NCBI GenBank assembly: GCA_913063405.1
Contig: CAJXZB010000003.1
Location: forward strand, 62,001 to 126,000
Length of the DNA: 64,000 bases
Direction of reading: 5' to 3'
DNA from: an uncultured Ulvibacter sp.
GTDB taxonomy: Bacteria; Bacteroidota; Bacteroidia; Flavobacteriales; Flavobacteriaceae
Translations under genes and position numbers: made by a program
Notes under the pieces: generated by a model
Seen by the model: the letters and a program-made list of their open reading frames with translations, nothing else
The model's database searches: none
What the model was told of the DNA's origin: nothing
Shown: one piece after another, positions 55,560 to 63,709 of the stretch
Position numbering within the stretch: position 1 is the stretch's first letter
Layout of the letters: every line of letters begins with the position of its first letter

Positions 55560-56009
55560 ATGAGCAACATTCGCATCACCAAACAATTTTCTTTCGAAAC
55601 AGGTCACGCCCTTTATGGCTACGATGGCAAATGCCGCAATGTTCATGGTCATAGTTACAAACTATCGGTAACCGTGATTGGAACTCCAATTTCGGACTCC
55701 AATCATGTAAAATTTGGCATGGTGATCGATTTCTCCGATTTAAAAAGAATTGTAAAAGAAGAAATAGTTGATGTGTTTGATCACGCCACAGTTTTTAACA
55801 AAAATACACCCCATGTAGAATTAGCCAAGGAGTTAAGTGATCGAGGACACAATGTACTATTAGTTAATTATCAGCCCACAAGTGAAATGATGGTGATAGA
55901 TTTTGCTCAAAAAATTAAGAGTCGTTTGCCTGAAAATATCGTGTTACATTCGTTGAAACTTCAGGAAACTGCAACTAGCTACGCGCAGTGGTTTGCCAGT
56001 GATAATTAG
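55560..56009 (+). CDS. queD: 6-carboxy-tetrahydropterin synthase (QueD/PTPS)
   Basis: A 149-residue T-fold enzyme that makes 6-carboxy-5,6,7,8-tetrahydropterin, a step to queuosine. Zinc ligands are His in FETGHALYG and the HGH of VHGHSYKL; the catalytic Cys is in GKCRNVHGH. The DFSDLKRIVKE and FDHATVFN segments are conserved, as is PTSEMMVIDFAQKI. A pyruvoyl-type PTPS assignment cannot be fully excluded; QueD is more likely in this lineage. Confidence 0.9.
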   Translation: MSNIRITKQFSFETGHALYGYDGKCRNVHGHSYKLSVTVIGTPISDSNHVKFGMVIDFSDLKRIVKEEIVDVFDHATVFNKNTPHVELAKELSDRGHNVLLVNYQPTSEMMVIDFAQKIKSRLPENIVLHSLKLQETATSYAQWFASDN

Positions 56010-56030
56010 AAGCTTTATCCCATATACTAA

Positions 56031-56054
56031 CCGTTCGACAAGCTAAGAGGGAAC
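56031..56054. repeat. Short dispersed repeat, second copy in reverse orientation
   Basis: TTCGACAAGCT here is the exact reverse complement of the core AGCTTGTCGAA found between the SPFH and zinc-ribbon genes. The flanks differ, so it is a degenerate copy. Confidence 0.45.
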
Positions 56055-56083
56055 ATATTCATTTTTACCACTATCTTTACCTA

Positions 56084-56842
56084 ATGCAAATTCCGAAAGG
56101 CAAAAAAATATATTTCTCCAGTGATAACCACCTTGGTGCTCCCACTCCAGCCGAAAGTCTGCCGAGAGAAAAGATATTTGTTCAGTGGCTCGATGAAATT
56201 AAAGAAGATGCCGCTGCTATTTTTCTTTTAGGCGATCTTTTCGATTTTTGGTTCGAATATAAAACAGTCGTGCCAAAAGGTTTTGTTCGTGTGTTAGGAA
56301 AACTCGCTGAAATAAGTGATAGCGGAATCCCAATTCATTTTTTCGTGGGAAATCATGACCTGTGGATGCGCGATTATTTCGAAAAAGAACTCAACATTCC
56401 TACCTATCGTGATGTAAAGGATTTTACTTTCAATAATAAAACCTTCTTGTTAGGTCATGGAGATGGTAAGGGACCCGGTGATAAAGGTTATAAGCGAATG
56501 AAAAAGGTCTTTACAAATCCTATTTTTAATTGGCTGTTTAGGTGGTTTCATCCAGAATTAGGAATGCGTTTGGCGCAATACCTTTCGGTAAAGAACAAAT
56601 TGATTTCTGGAGATGAAGACAAGGTGTTTTTAGGGAGAGAACAAGAATGGTTGGCACTATACGCCAAAAGAAAGCTTGAAACTAAACATTACGATTATTT
56701 CGTTTTTGGACATCGCCATTTACCCATGGAGATCAAAGTAGCTGAAAACGCTACTTACTTCAATTTGGGAGATTGGATAACTCATTTTACGTATGGTGTT
56801 TTCGACGGTGAGTCTTTTCAATTGAAAGAATTCAAAAAGTAA
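56084..56842 (+). CDS. lpxH: UDP-2,3-diacylglucosamine hydrolase
   Basis: A 252-residue calcineurin-like phosphoesterase that makes lipid X in lipid A synthesis. Metal motifs are YFSSDNHLG (Asp and His), GDLFDFWFEY, VGNHDLWM, a GHGDGKGPGD His and FGHRHLPM. The FDFWFEY and GNHDLW forms are typical of the LpxH group in Bacteroidota. It acts at the inner membrane surface. Confidence 0.92.
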   Translation: MQIPKGKKIYFSSDNHLGAPTPAESLPREKIFVQWLDEIKEDAAAIFLLGDLFDFWFEYKTVVPKGFVRVLGKLAEISDSGIPIHFFVGNHDLWMRDYFEKELNIPTYRDVKDFTFNNKTFLLGHGDGKGPGDKGYKRMKKVFTNPIFNWLFRWFHPELGMRLAQYLSVKNKLISGDEDKVFLGREQEWLALYAKRKLETKHYDYFVFGHRHLPMEIKVAENATYFNLGDWITHFTYGVFDGESFQLKEFKK

Positions 56843-56886
56843 ATTTTTTTTAATAGTTGTAAAAGATATTCATTAATAGAATCTAT

Positions 56887-57729
56887 ATGACCTATTCGGA
56901 TTTTCGAGTTTCACAAAGGACCTTTCAGTCAACAGAAGGGGCTATTAAATATATAGACAAAGGAAAGGGCGATGTAATTCTTTTGTTACATGGAGTTCCA
57001 ACATCTGGCTGGTTATATCGACAAATGATCGACAAATTAGCCCAAAACCATCGCGTCATTGTACCTGATATGTTGGGTTTTGGCAGTAGTGATTCTCCAA
57101 AAGGATATGAGACCTATTCTGAGGTAAAACACGCAGAACGTTTGCTTAATTTAATGAATTTTCTTCAGATCGAGAAATGGACGCATGTTTTCCATGATGC
57201 TGGAGGACTTTGGACCTGGGAGCTTTTCAAGATAGACCCTCATCGTATCAAGAAACTTGTGGTTCTAAATACTATTATTTACGAAGCGGGTTTCAAACCT
57301 CCCATCCGTTTTAAAAAAGGCTTCCTCGCGCGTTTGGTGATGTGGAGCTATCGAAATGGATTTACCACAAACAGTATGCTTAGCGGTTTATTCAAATCAG
57401 GTATTACAAAAAACACTTTAGAAAAAGAAGATCTTGAAGGCTATAAAACACCGCTCTTGGAGGGTAAGACAAATGCCATGTATTACTTCTTTACTCGAAC
57501 TTGTAATACGCTACCTAAATATAAAGACACGCTTCAAAAGATTGAATTACCGGTTGCGGTAGTCTGGGGGAAAAACGATTCCTTCTTAAAATGGGAACCC
57601 CAAAAAGAGCAAGTGATAGCGAGTTTAAACATTTCAGAAGAAAATATTCACCTCTTGGATGCCAAACATTTTATTCAAGAAGAGCAACCAGAGTATATTG
57701 CTAGGCTAATAATAGAGTTTCTTCAGTAA
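56887..57729 (+). CDS. Alpha/beta hydrolase, haloalkane-dehalogenase-like
   Basis: A 280-residue alpha/beta-fold hydrolase. The oxyanion region is LLLHGVPTSGWLYR. The nucleophile position holds Asp in VFHDAGGLW, not Ser, as in dehalogenases and epoxide hydrolases. The acid is probably in VWGKNDSFL, and the base His in DAKHFIQEEQP, where HFIQEE is typical of dehalogenases. Substrate unknown; halogenated compounds are plausible in a marine bacterium (inference). Confidence 0.87.
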   Translation: MTYSDFRVSQRTFQSTEGAIKYIDKGKGDVILLLHGVPTSGWLYRQMIDKLAQNHRVIVPDMLGFGSSDSPKGYETYSEVKHAERLLNLMNFLQIEKWTHVFHDAGGLWTWELFKIDPHRIKKLVVLNTIIYEAGFKPPIRFKKGFLARLVMWSYRNGFTTNSMLSGLFKSGITKNTLEKEDLEGYKTPLLEGKTNAMYYFFTRTCNTLPKYKDTLQKIELPVAVVWGKNDSFLKWEPQKEQVIASLNISEENIHLLDAKHFIQEEQPEYIARLIIEFLQ

Positions 57730-57731
57730 CT

Positions 57732-58347
57732 TTATTTCAACAAGTGTTCTAGCGAAATTGCATCTAATTTACCATCAGGAAAAAGACCATTCTTTCCTTC
57801 AAAGGCTTGTAGCGCATTGAAGGTTTCCGTACTAAACAATCCATCGTGTTGGATAGAATCCTCCTTTTGCAATTAAAAGACCTTGTATTTCATAAACTAG
57901 AATACTTCGTTCGCCAAGACCTAAAGAGTTTCCATTGGGATTGGAATAAAAAGTTTTTTTAATTAACTTCTTCTTTTTCTCAGCTTCGGAAAGATGCTCT
58001 TGAGCTCTTTCTTTTTCTGAAGGGTGTAATAATTGCGCCTCATAAAACTTAACATTTGCCAACTTCTTTCTGTATTGGGAAACAACGGCCAATTTCTCTT
58101 CATCGTCATCGCCGGGATTTCTAACATCTATGCTCTCTGAGCTCCACTGCGTGATAACATAACCGTTCACCGCCTCAACGGCCTCGTAATAATCCAACAA
58201 CACTCCTTTATCGGCATTTGCAATATCAATAGTCTCTGGAATCTCATATCCATATTCAGATAATGAGAAACGCTTGTATTCTTTATATTGACCATATACA
58301 ATAAAGCCTAGGATAACTAAGAGAGGAAAAATAATAATCTGCTTCAT
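57732..58347 (-). pseudogene. Frameshifted peptidoglycan-binding-domain protein
   Basis: The first 171 codons encode an N-terminal signal/anchor (IIIFPLLVILGFIVYG) and a charged helical middle, then LVYEIQGLLIAKGG, the start of a PG_binding_1-like domain. There a single-base change near 57855 sends the frame to an early stop, while the adjacent frame continues correctly as SIQHDGLFSTETFNALQAFE and LFPDGKLDAISLEHLLK. The intact protein would have been a periplasmic wall-binding protein of about 204 residues. It is convergent with the dehalogenase-like gene. Confidence 0.83.
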
Positions 58348-58388
58348 AACTTGACAGGTTTGGTAGATTAAAAATAGGGAATTTTAAT

Positions 58389-60080
58389 TTATGGCTTAAT
58401 GTCTTTCAACCGAAGTTGCAAACTAACGTTTCCTTGCCAATGATTTTCGTCAATAACATAGGCCGCTTTAAATCCAGCTCCTCCACAAGCAATTTCCTTC
58501 TTATCACCTAGACCAAAACCTATTCCTACATACTGTTGAGAGTTACCCTGTTTTATAGTGATACGCAGATGTGTTTTATCTTCTCCAACGCACTTTCCCC
58601 AGCCAGTTTCTGTGAGGTTTCGTGACATAAAAACTGGTGTCATATTGCCTGGTCCAAAAGGTGCAAATTGCTTCAAAATACGAAAGAACTGAGGAGTAAT
58701 ATCTGCCAAGTTTATTTCGGTATTGATTCCAACCTCCGGGGTCAATAATTTGGAATCTATAGTTTCTGAAACTACTTTCTCAAACGCTGCTTTAAACCTT
58801 TCATAGTTCTGTTCAAACAACGTAAGCCCAGCGGCATACATATGTCCTCCAAATTGCTCAATATGTTCAGAGCAAGCCTCAAGGGCATTATACACATCAA
58901 AGCCCTTTACAGATCTCGCCGAAGCCGCTAATTTTTCACCGCTTTTTGTAAATACTAAAGTAGGTCTATAATAAGTTTCAATGAGGCGAGATGCAACTAT
59001 TCCAATGACCCCTTTATGCCAATTTTCACTATACACCACGGTCGTCTTACGACCCTTCTCATTCTGAGTAATTATTTGATCCAAAGCTTCGGAAGTAATC
59101 CGTTTATCCGCTTCCTTTCTATCTGAGTTAAACCGTTCAATTTCTAAAGCATATTGAGTAGCGAGTTTGCTATCAGTTTCTGTCAATAAGGTCACAGCAT
59201 AATTTCCATGCTTCATTCTACCCGCCGCATTTATTCTTGGCGCAATAATAAAAACCACATCGGTAATAGTGAGTATCTCTTTTTTTACCTGTTCAAGAAT
59301 AGCTTTGAAACCGTTTCGTGGATTAGAGTTTATTATTTTCAGCCCATAATGTGCTAAAATCCTATTTTCTCCTGTTATGGGAACAATATCAGCGCCGATT
59401 GCGGTGGCAACTAAATCCAAATACAATAATAAATCATCTATCGTAAGACCTCTTTTTTCTGAAAGCGCCTGAACTAATTTAAATCCAACACCGCAGCCAC
59501 ATAGTTCTTTATAAGGATATTCACAATCGTCCCTTTTTGGATCTAATACAGCAATTGCCTCTGGAATTTCTAATCCAGGACGGTGATGGTCGCAGATAAT
59601 AAAATCCACCCCTTTTTTCGAAGCATATGCAACTTTATCAATTGCCTTAATCCCACAATCCAGCGCAATAATTAAGGAGAAATCATTATCTGCTGCAAAG
59701 TCAATTCCTTTATAAGATATTCCGTAGCCTTCATCATAGCGGTCCGGAATATAAGTATGTACATGTGGGTAGTATGTTTTCAGGTAAGATGAAACCAAGG
59801 CCACACTTGTTGTACCATCAACATCATAATCACCATACACCAAAATATTCTCGTTATTAGTAACGGCCTCCTCAATACGTTTCACGGCAAGATCCATATC
59901 TCTCATTAAAAAAGGATCGTGTAATTCTTTTAAACTCGGTCGAAAAAACCTCTTGGCTTGGTCAAAATTTTCTATTCCACGCTGCATCAATAGCGTAGCA
60001 ATAAGTGTATCAACTCCAAGTGAATTCGCAAGATCAGTTGTTTTTTGAGGATCGGGTTTGGGGTACAATGTCCAGCGCAT
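58389..60080 (-). CDS. recJ: Single-stranded-DNA-specific exonuclease RecJ
   Basis: A 563-residue DHH-family 5'-3' exonuclease for recombination and mismatch repair. Motifs are YGDYDVDGTTSVALV (motif I), ALDCGIKA, CDHHRPG (DHH), and GCGVGFKLVQAL. The DHHA1 domain contains GVIGIVASRLIE and GGHMYAAG. The OB-fold domain follows (about 460-560). Length is normal. Confidence 0.96.
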   Translation of the reverse strand: MRWTLYPKPDPQKTTDLANSLGVDTLIATLLMQRGIENFDQAKRFFRPSLKELHDPFLMRDMDLAVKRIEEAVTNNENILVYGDYDVDGTTSVALVSSYLKTYYPHVHTYIPDRYDEGYGISYKGIDFAADNDFSLIIALDCGIKAIDKVAYASKKGVDFIICDHHRPGLEIPEAIAVLDPKRDDCEYPYKELCGCGVGFKLVQALSEKRGLTIDDLLLYLDLVATAIGADIVPITGENRILAHYGLKIINSNPRNGFKAILEQVKKEILTITDVVFIIAPRINAAGRMKHGNYAVTLLTETDSKLATQYALEIERFNSDRKEADKRITSEALDQIITQNEKGRKTTVVYSENWHKGVIGIVASRLIETYYRPTLVFTKSGEKLAASARSVKGFDVYNALEACSEHIEQFGGHMYAAGLTLFEQNYERFKAAFEKVVSETIDSKLLTPEVGINTEINLADITPQFFRILKQFAPFGPGNMTPVFMSRNLTETGWGKCVGEDKTHLRITIKQGNSQQYVGIGFGLGDKKEIACGGAGFKAAYVIDENHWQGNVSLQLRLKDIKP

Positions 60081-60267
60081 ATGTTACTAATGTTGTTTGG
60101 GGAGCAGAAGGTTTAAAATTACTAAATATAGTTTCAAATTAAGTGTTATACCAGTTTAAAATATTAGATTCAGCTCAGGGATTTCAAGCTTTCTCCCTAA
60201 GCCTTTAACGCTTTTGTTCAAGAACTGCCATTGGTAATATGATAATTTCTGATACCTGTTTTTTTTT

Positions 60268-60288
60268 AAAGTACAGAGTTTGTACTTT
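60268..60288. promoter_or_regulatory. Palindromic operator-like site before the AhpD-like gene
   Basis: AAAGTACA-GAGTT-TGTACTTT is a perfect 8-bp dyad with a 5-base spacer, 31 bases before the ATG. It overlaps a -7-like box (TACTTTCG at 60283-60290). This fits a repressor site; HxlR-type regulators bind GTAC-containing dyads, but no regulator gene is nearby. Confidence 0.6.
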
Positions 60289-60318
60289 CGAGCAACTCAA
60301 AACCAATACCTAAAAACT

Positions 60319-60909
60319 ATGCCCTTAGTAACCCCACTTTCTCCAGATCACGATAGTGAAACCACAGAACTTGCTGCGTTTTTTAATGAAACCCTTGGAT
60401 TTTGTCCTAACAGTGTACTTACTATGCAGCATCGCCCTGCAATAAGTAAAGCTTTTATAAATCTGAACAAAGCCGTAATGGCCAACGAAGGAAGGGTGAC
60501 TTCGGCACTAAAAAGAATGATTGCTTGGGTAAGTAGTAATTCCACAGGGTGTCGTTATTGTCAAGCCCACGCCATTCGTGCAGCAGAGCGCTATGGCGCT
60601 GAACAAGAACAGCTAGATAATATTTGGGAATACAGAACACATGTAGCTTTCTCTGAAGCAGAACGCGCTGCACTAGACTTTTCACTACAAGCTTCTCAAG
60701 TGCCAAACAATGTAGATGAAGAGATTAAAAAACGTTTATATGAACACTGGAACGAAGGTGAAATTGTAGAAATGCTTGGAGTAATTTCATTATTTGGATA
60801 CCTCAATCGCTGGAACGACTCTATGGGAACATCGATTGAAGATGGTGCAATAGAAAGCGGTGATCAGTATTTAGGAAAACACGGTTGGAATAAAGGAAAG
60901 CACCTTTAG
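60319..60909 (+). CDS. AhpD-like/carboxymuconolactone decarboxylase family protein
   Basis: A 196-residue all-helical protein of the AhpD/CMD superfamily. The redox motif CRYCQAH, with the following His, is typical of the peroxidase-related branch. ETLGFCPNSVLTMQHRPAIS and LSLFGYLNRWND-like (VISLFGYLNRWND) segments are family features. Many members reduce peroxides with a thiol partner. The ATG giving MPLVTPLSPDH is chosen; the frame extends 13 codons upstream from a TTG located inside the dyad operator. Regulation by thiol or oxidative stress is plausible. Confidence 0.88.
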   Translation: MPLVTPLSPDHDSETTELAAFFNETLGFCPNSVLTMQHRPAISKAFINLNKAVMANEGRVTSALKRMIAWVSSNSTGCRYCQAHAIRAAERYGAEQEQLDNIWEYRTHVAFSEAERAALDFSLQASQVPNNVDEEIKKRLYEHWNEGEIVEMLGVISLFGYLNRWNDSMGTSIEDGAIESGDQYLGKHGWNKGKHL

Positions 60910-60931
60910 ATTGACGATTTTTGATTGATTT

Positions 60932-61306
60932 ATGAAAAAACACTTTCAACTTACAGACGCTCAATTTGAAGTACAGTTTGCAGATTGCAGTCTTGACCCA
61001 AAACCATTTAGTCATCTGGCTCATATAAGACTCGCGTGGACTCATATAAGCAATTATGGTGTTAATAAAGCTGCAATACAGGAGATGTCGCCAAATTTCA
61101 TACGACCATAACGGGCGCCTCCATACGAATGGTTTATCACTTTTTCCTGAAATCTCAAGCAAAAAGTTTGAGCATTTTATTGCAGAGTTTCCAAGGCTTA
61201 AAAACAACTTCAATGACTTAATTGATGCTTATTACGGGTTTAATCTTTTTACTTCTGAAAAGGCATAGGGGAATATATCGAACCTGATTTATTACCCTAC
61301 AATTAA
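60932..61306 (+). pseudogene. Decayed small protein with multiple frameshifts
   Basis: One conserved protein appears in pieces. The first frame gives MKKHFQLTDAQFEVQFADCS and HLAHIRLAWTHISNYGVNKA. After some missing sequence the next frame gives GDVAKFHTTITGASIRMVYH, the third FEHFIAEFPRLKNNFNDLID, and a last shift leads to GEYIEPDLLPYN and a stop. At least three frameshifts and probably a short deletion are needed. The family is a small uncharacterised one; function unknown. The 3' end overlaps the end of the convergent glycosylase gene. Confidence 0.83.
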
Positions 61307-61867
61307 ATGAGCTACCTGTTTCTGAAGCTCTGGTACCACCTTTTTTTCAAACCATGGGTTCTTAGTCAACCAAAAACGATTTCTGGGAGATGGGTGTGGC
61401 AATGTGAAATACAACGGCAAGTGATCTCTGTAATTCTTTACTGATTCGGTCAATGTTTTACTGGCTTTTTCCTTTAAGTAGTATTTCTGTGCGTACATAC
61501 CAATAAGAATTACCAGTTCCCGTTTTGGCATTTTCTCAAGAAGACTCTTGTGCCATTGTGGGGCACATTCCGGCCGAGGAGGTAAATCCCCTCCCTTTCC
61601 TTTTCCGGGATAACAAAAACCCATTGGTACAATTGCAATCAAGCGCTCATCATAAAACACCTCATCGCTAACATTGAGCCATTTTCGCAATTGCCTGCCG
61701 CTAGGATCATCCCACGGAATACCTGTTTTATGAACTTTAGTTCCAGGCGCTTGCCCAATAATGACAATTTTAGCCTCAGGATGCGCTACGGTGATTGGTT
61801 TTGGACCTAGTGGCAGGTGTTCGTCGCAGATGGTGCATGCTCGGATGTCTTTTAGAAGTGTTTTCAT
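61292..61867 (-). CDS. Uracil-DNA glycosylase family protein
   Basis: A 191-residue protein of the UDG superfamily. The uracil-binding loop is IIGQAPGTKVHKTGIPWDDPSGRQLRKWL (about 35-63), and the second motif is HPSPRNRFW near the C-terminus. Two Cys (CTIC) near the N-terminus resemble part of an Fe-S site. The length fits the small family of Bacteroidota and Proteobacteria annotated as uracil-DNA glycosylase-like. Activity on uracil is likely but not certain. Its start overlaps the rsmI stop by one base. Confidence 0.87.
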   Translation of the reverse strand: MKTLLKDIRACTICDEHLPLGPKPITVAHPEAKIVIIGQAPGTKVHKTGIPWDDPSGRQLRKWLNVSDEVFYDERLIAIVPMGFCYPGKGKGGDLPPRPECAPQWHKSLLEKMPKRELVILIGMYAQKYYLKEKASKTLTESVKNYRDHLPLYFTLPHPSPRNRFWLTKNPWFEKKVVPELQKQVAHLIVG

Positions 61868-62538
61868 TATTTTTTTCCAGCTATAACAATCACGATCTCT
61901 CCCTTTGGAGACTTCATTTCAAAATGATTTAAAATCTCCGCTGCACTTCCACGAACAGTTTCTTCGTGTAGTTTAGAAAGTTCTCTTGATACCGAAATAC
62001 TTCGGTTGGCTCCCAAATATTCAACCAATTGTCCTAAGGTCTTCAATAGTTTATGAGGAGATTCGTAAAGAATAATTGTTCTGGTCTCTTCAGCTAGTAA
62101 AAGCAAACGAGTTTGTCGACCTTTTTTCACAGGAAGAAAGCCTTCAAATACAAACTTATCATTAGGTAATCCGCTATCTACAAGTGCTGGCACAAATGCC
62201 GTAGCTCCTGGGAGGCATTCTACTTCAATTCCCGCTTCTATACTAGCGCGAGTTAAAAGAAACCCAGGATCGCTAATTGCAGGAGTTCCTGCATCACTAA
62301 TCAAAGCAATATTCTCTCCTCCCTTCAATCGTTGAACTATACCATCTGTTGTTTTATGTTCGTTATGCATATGGTGGGAATGCATATGCGTACTGATTTC
62401 GAAATGCCTTAGAAGTTTAGCGCTTGTTCGAGTATCTTCGGCTAAAATAAGGTCTACTTCTTGTAGCACTTCAATGGCGCGAAACGTCATATCTTTTAAA
62501 TTGCCGATAGGCGTAGGTACCAAGTATAATTTTCCCAT
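61867..62538 (-). CDS. rsmI: 16S rRNA (cytidine-1402 2'-O)-methyltransferase
   Basis: A 223-residue SAM-dependent methyltransferase of the tetrapyrrole-methylase fold. Signature segments are YLVPTPIGNLKDMTFRAIEVL, ILAEDTRTSAKLLRHF, LISDAGTPAISDPGFLLTRA, ECLPGATAFVPALVDSGLP and RELSKLHEE. It lacks the extra C-terminal domain of longer RsmI proteins, as usual in Bacteroidota. It lies between the glycosylase and DoxX genes with 1-3-base spacing: one operon. Confidence 0.95.
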   Translation of the reverse strand: MGKLYLVPTPIGNLKDMTFRAIEVLQEVDLILAEDTRTSAKLLRHFEISTHMHSHHMHNEHKTTDGIVQRLKGGENIALISDAGTPAISDPGFLLTRASIEAGIEVECLPGATAFVPALVDSGLPNDKFVFEGFLPVKKGRQTRLLLLAEETRTIILYESPHKLLKTLGQLVEYLGANRSISVSRELSKLHEETVRGSAAEILNHFEMKSPKGEIVIVIAGKK

Positions 62539-62541
62539 AAT

Positions 62542-62898
62542 TTATATGCGAACTACTTTTCCAAAGAAATAAGAAATCAATAAAACGACAAGTCCTGCCA
62601 ATGGTAGCGTGGTTCCTAAGTCTCCAGCCATATGATGCGCAAAAAACGCAAAAACCATATCAAAGAAAAGCCCTGCATACGCCCATTCGGTGAGCCAATT
62701 GTTTTTTCTCCAAAGAATCATTATCATCGCTAAGACTTTTGCCACTGCCAAAGGAATCACTATATACGACGGATAATTAAAAGATTCGAAAAACCCTTTT
62801 ACCATTTCCGTATTCGTAAAATACATACTCGCTGAATACGAAAAAAGTCCACAAAGTAGTACTGTTGCTATCCAGTAAATAATTTTGGTTGTATTCAT
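62542..62898 (-). CDS. DoxX-like four-helix membrane protein
   Basis: A 118-residue inner-membrane protein with four hydrophobic helices. ATVLLCGLFSYSASMYFTN, the Pro/Leu/Ala stretch VIPLAVAKVLAMIMILW and the FFDMVFAFFAHHMAGD motif match DoxX/DoxX-like proteins. The function of most members is unknown; some are linked to redox stress. It is in an operon with rsmI. Confidence 0.87.
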   Translation of the reverse strand: MNTTKIIYWIATVLLCGLFSYSASMYFTNTEMVKGFFESFNYPSYIVIPLAVAKVLAMIMILWRKNNWLTEWAYAGLFFDMVFAFFAHHMAGDLGTTLPLAGLVVLLISYFFGKVVRI

Positions 62899-62908
62899 AA
62901 ATAGACCC

Positions 62909-63709
62909 TTAGTTAAAATTCTTTTTAATAATACTCATAAAACGATCACGGTACATATCTTTTTTAAGCCAATAATTATACTCTGGCTTGACCCTAACCT
63001 TGATAAAAGTCTCAGCCTCCTCATAAGAACTCATCGTACTAATTTGAGATAAAACTCGACTGTAATCATCCGCCTTATCATCAAACAAATGCTTAACAAA
63101 TGCCAGCCTATCGTTTAAACCAATATGAAGCCCCTTATTAACAGAGTCATTAATCGATTTAGCCTTGTTTTCTGAAGTACTACCGATTGTGTTTATTGAT
63201 TTGTCTTGTGCCTTGGCCGAAGTTTCAGCTGGTATGTGGACAGAAGGAGTTTCAACTTCCTTACGTTCAAAGGTAGGTGTTTTCTGATAGGCCGAAGCAA
63301 ACTCTTCTAAGTCATTCTTGATATATTTTCCTGCCCGTCCGGCAGGCGGGTTCTTGGGAAGCACCTCCTCAAGTAGGTCATCTATCTGTTGAGATTCCTG
63401 AGGCATCTGCGCCACAATATCTTTAATTTTTTCCATCAAGGGCTCTACTAGTTCCTCCTTATGCTGGGATTGTGGCACTGGCTCTGGTTCGGTAAACCAA
63501 TTTTCTTCTCGAAAGCTCTTCGAATCTAAAGCCTGCGGCTCTTCAGCGCCCAAAACATCATTAACTTGAGCCTCTAAATAATTAAGTACGGTAAGTTGTT
63601 CATACAACTGCCCCACTCTCATTTTAAAACTGACCGCGTCAAATGAAGCTTCCTCTGCAATAAGTTGCTTGGCGAGTTTGGTGATTTCTGAACGAATCTT
63701 CTTTTTCAT
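62909..63709 (-). CDS. Hydrophilic protein of unknown function with a repeat-derived insert
   Basis: A 266-residue acidic/basic, low-complexity protein: N-terminal helix (MKKKIRSEITKLAKQLIAEE), a long disordered middle, and a folded C-terminal 70 residues (IGLNDRLAFVKHLFDDKADDYSRVL, then INYWLKKDMYR-like). No family motif is recognised with certainty, though this end is conserved-looking. The ATG is chosen over a GTG 18 codons upstream. Residues about 120-127 (NPPAGRAG) are encoded by a GC-rich palindrome. Function unknown. Confidence 0.75.
   Translation of the reverse strand: MKKKIRSEITKLAKQLIAEEASFDAVSFKMRVGQLYEQLTVLNYLEAQVNDVLGAEEPQALDSKSFREENWFTEPEPVPQSQHKEELVEPLMEKIKDIVAQMPQESQQIDDLLEEVLPKNPPAGRAGKYIKNDLEEFASAYQKTPTFERKEVETPSVHIPAETSAKAQDKSINTIGSTSENKAKSINDSVNKGLHIGLNDRLAFVKHLFDDKADDYSRVLSQISTMSSYEEAETFIKVRVKPEYNYWLKKDMYRDRFMSIIKKNFN
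63330..63350. repeat. GC-rich intragenic palindromic repeat
   Basis: CCTGCC-CGTCC-GGCAGG plus CGGG stands out as a 21-base GC-rich block in AT-rich DNA. Its reverse complement is in frame and codes for Pro-Ala-Gly-Arg-Ala-Gly. It resembles the dispersed palindromes known from Bacteroidota genomes. Confidence 0.6.

Noticed and set aside
60280-60318. Longer TTG start for the AhpD-like protein
   Set aside because: It would begin inside the palindromic operator and promoter, and the extra residues lack family similarity.
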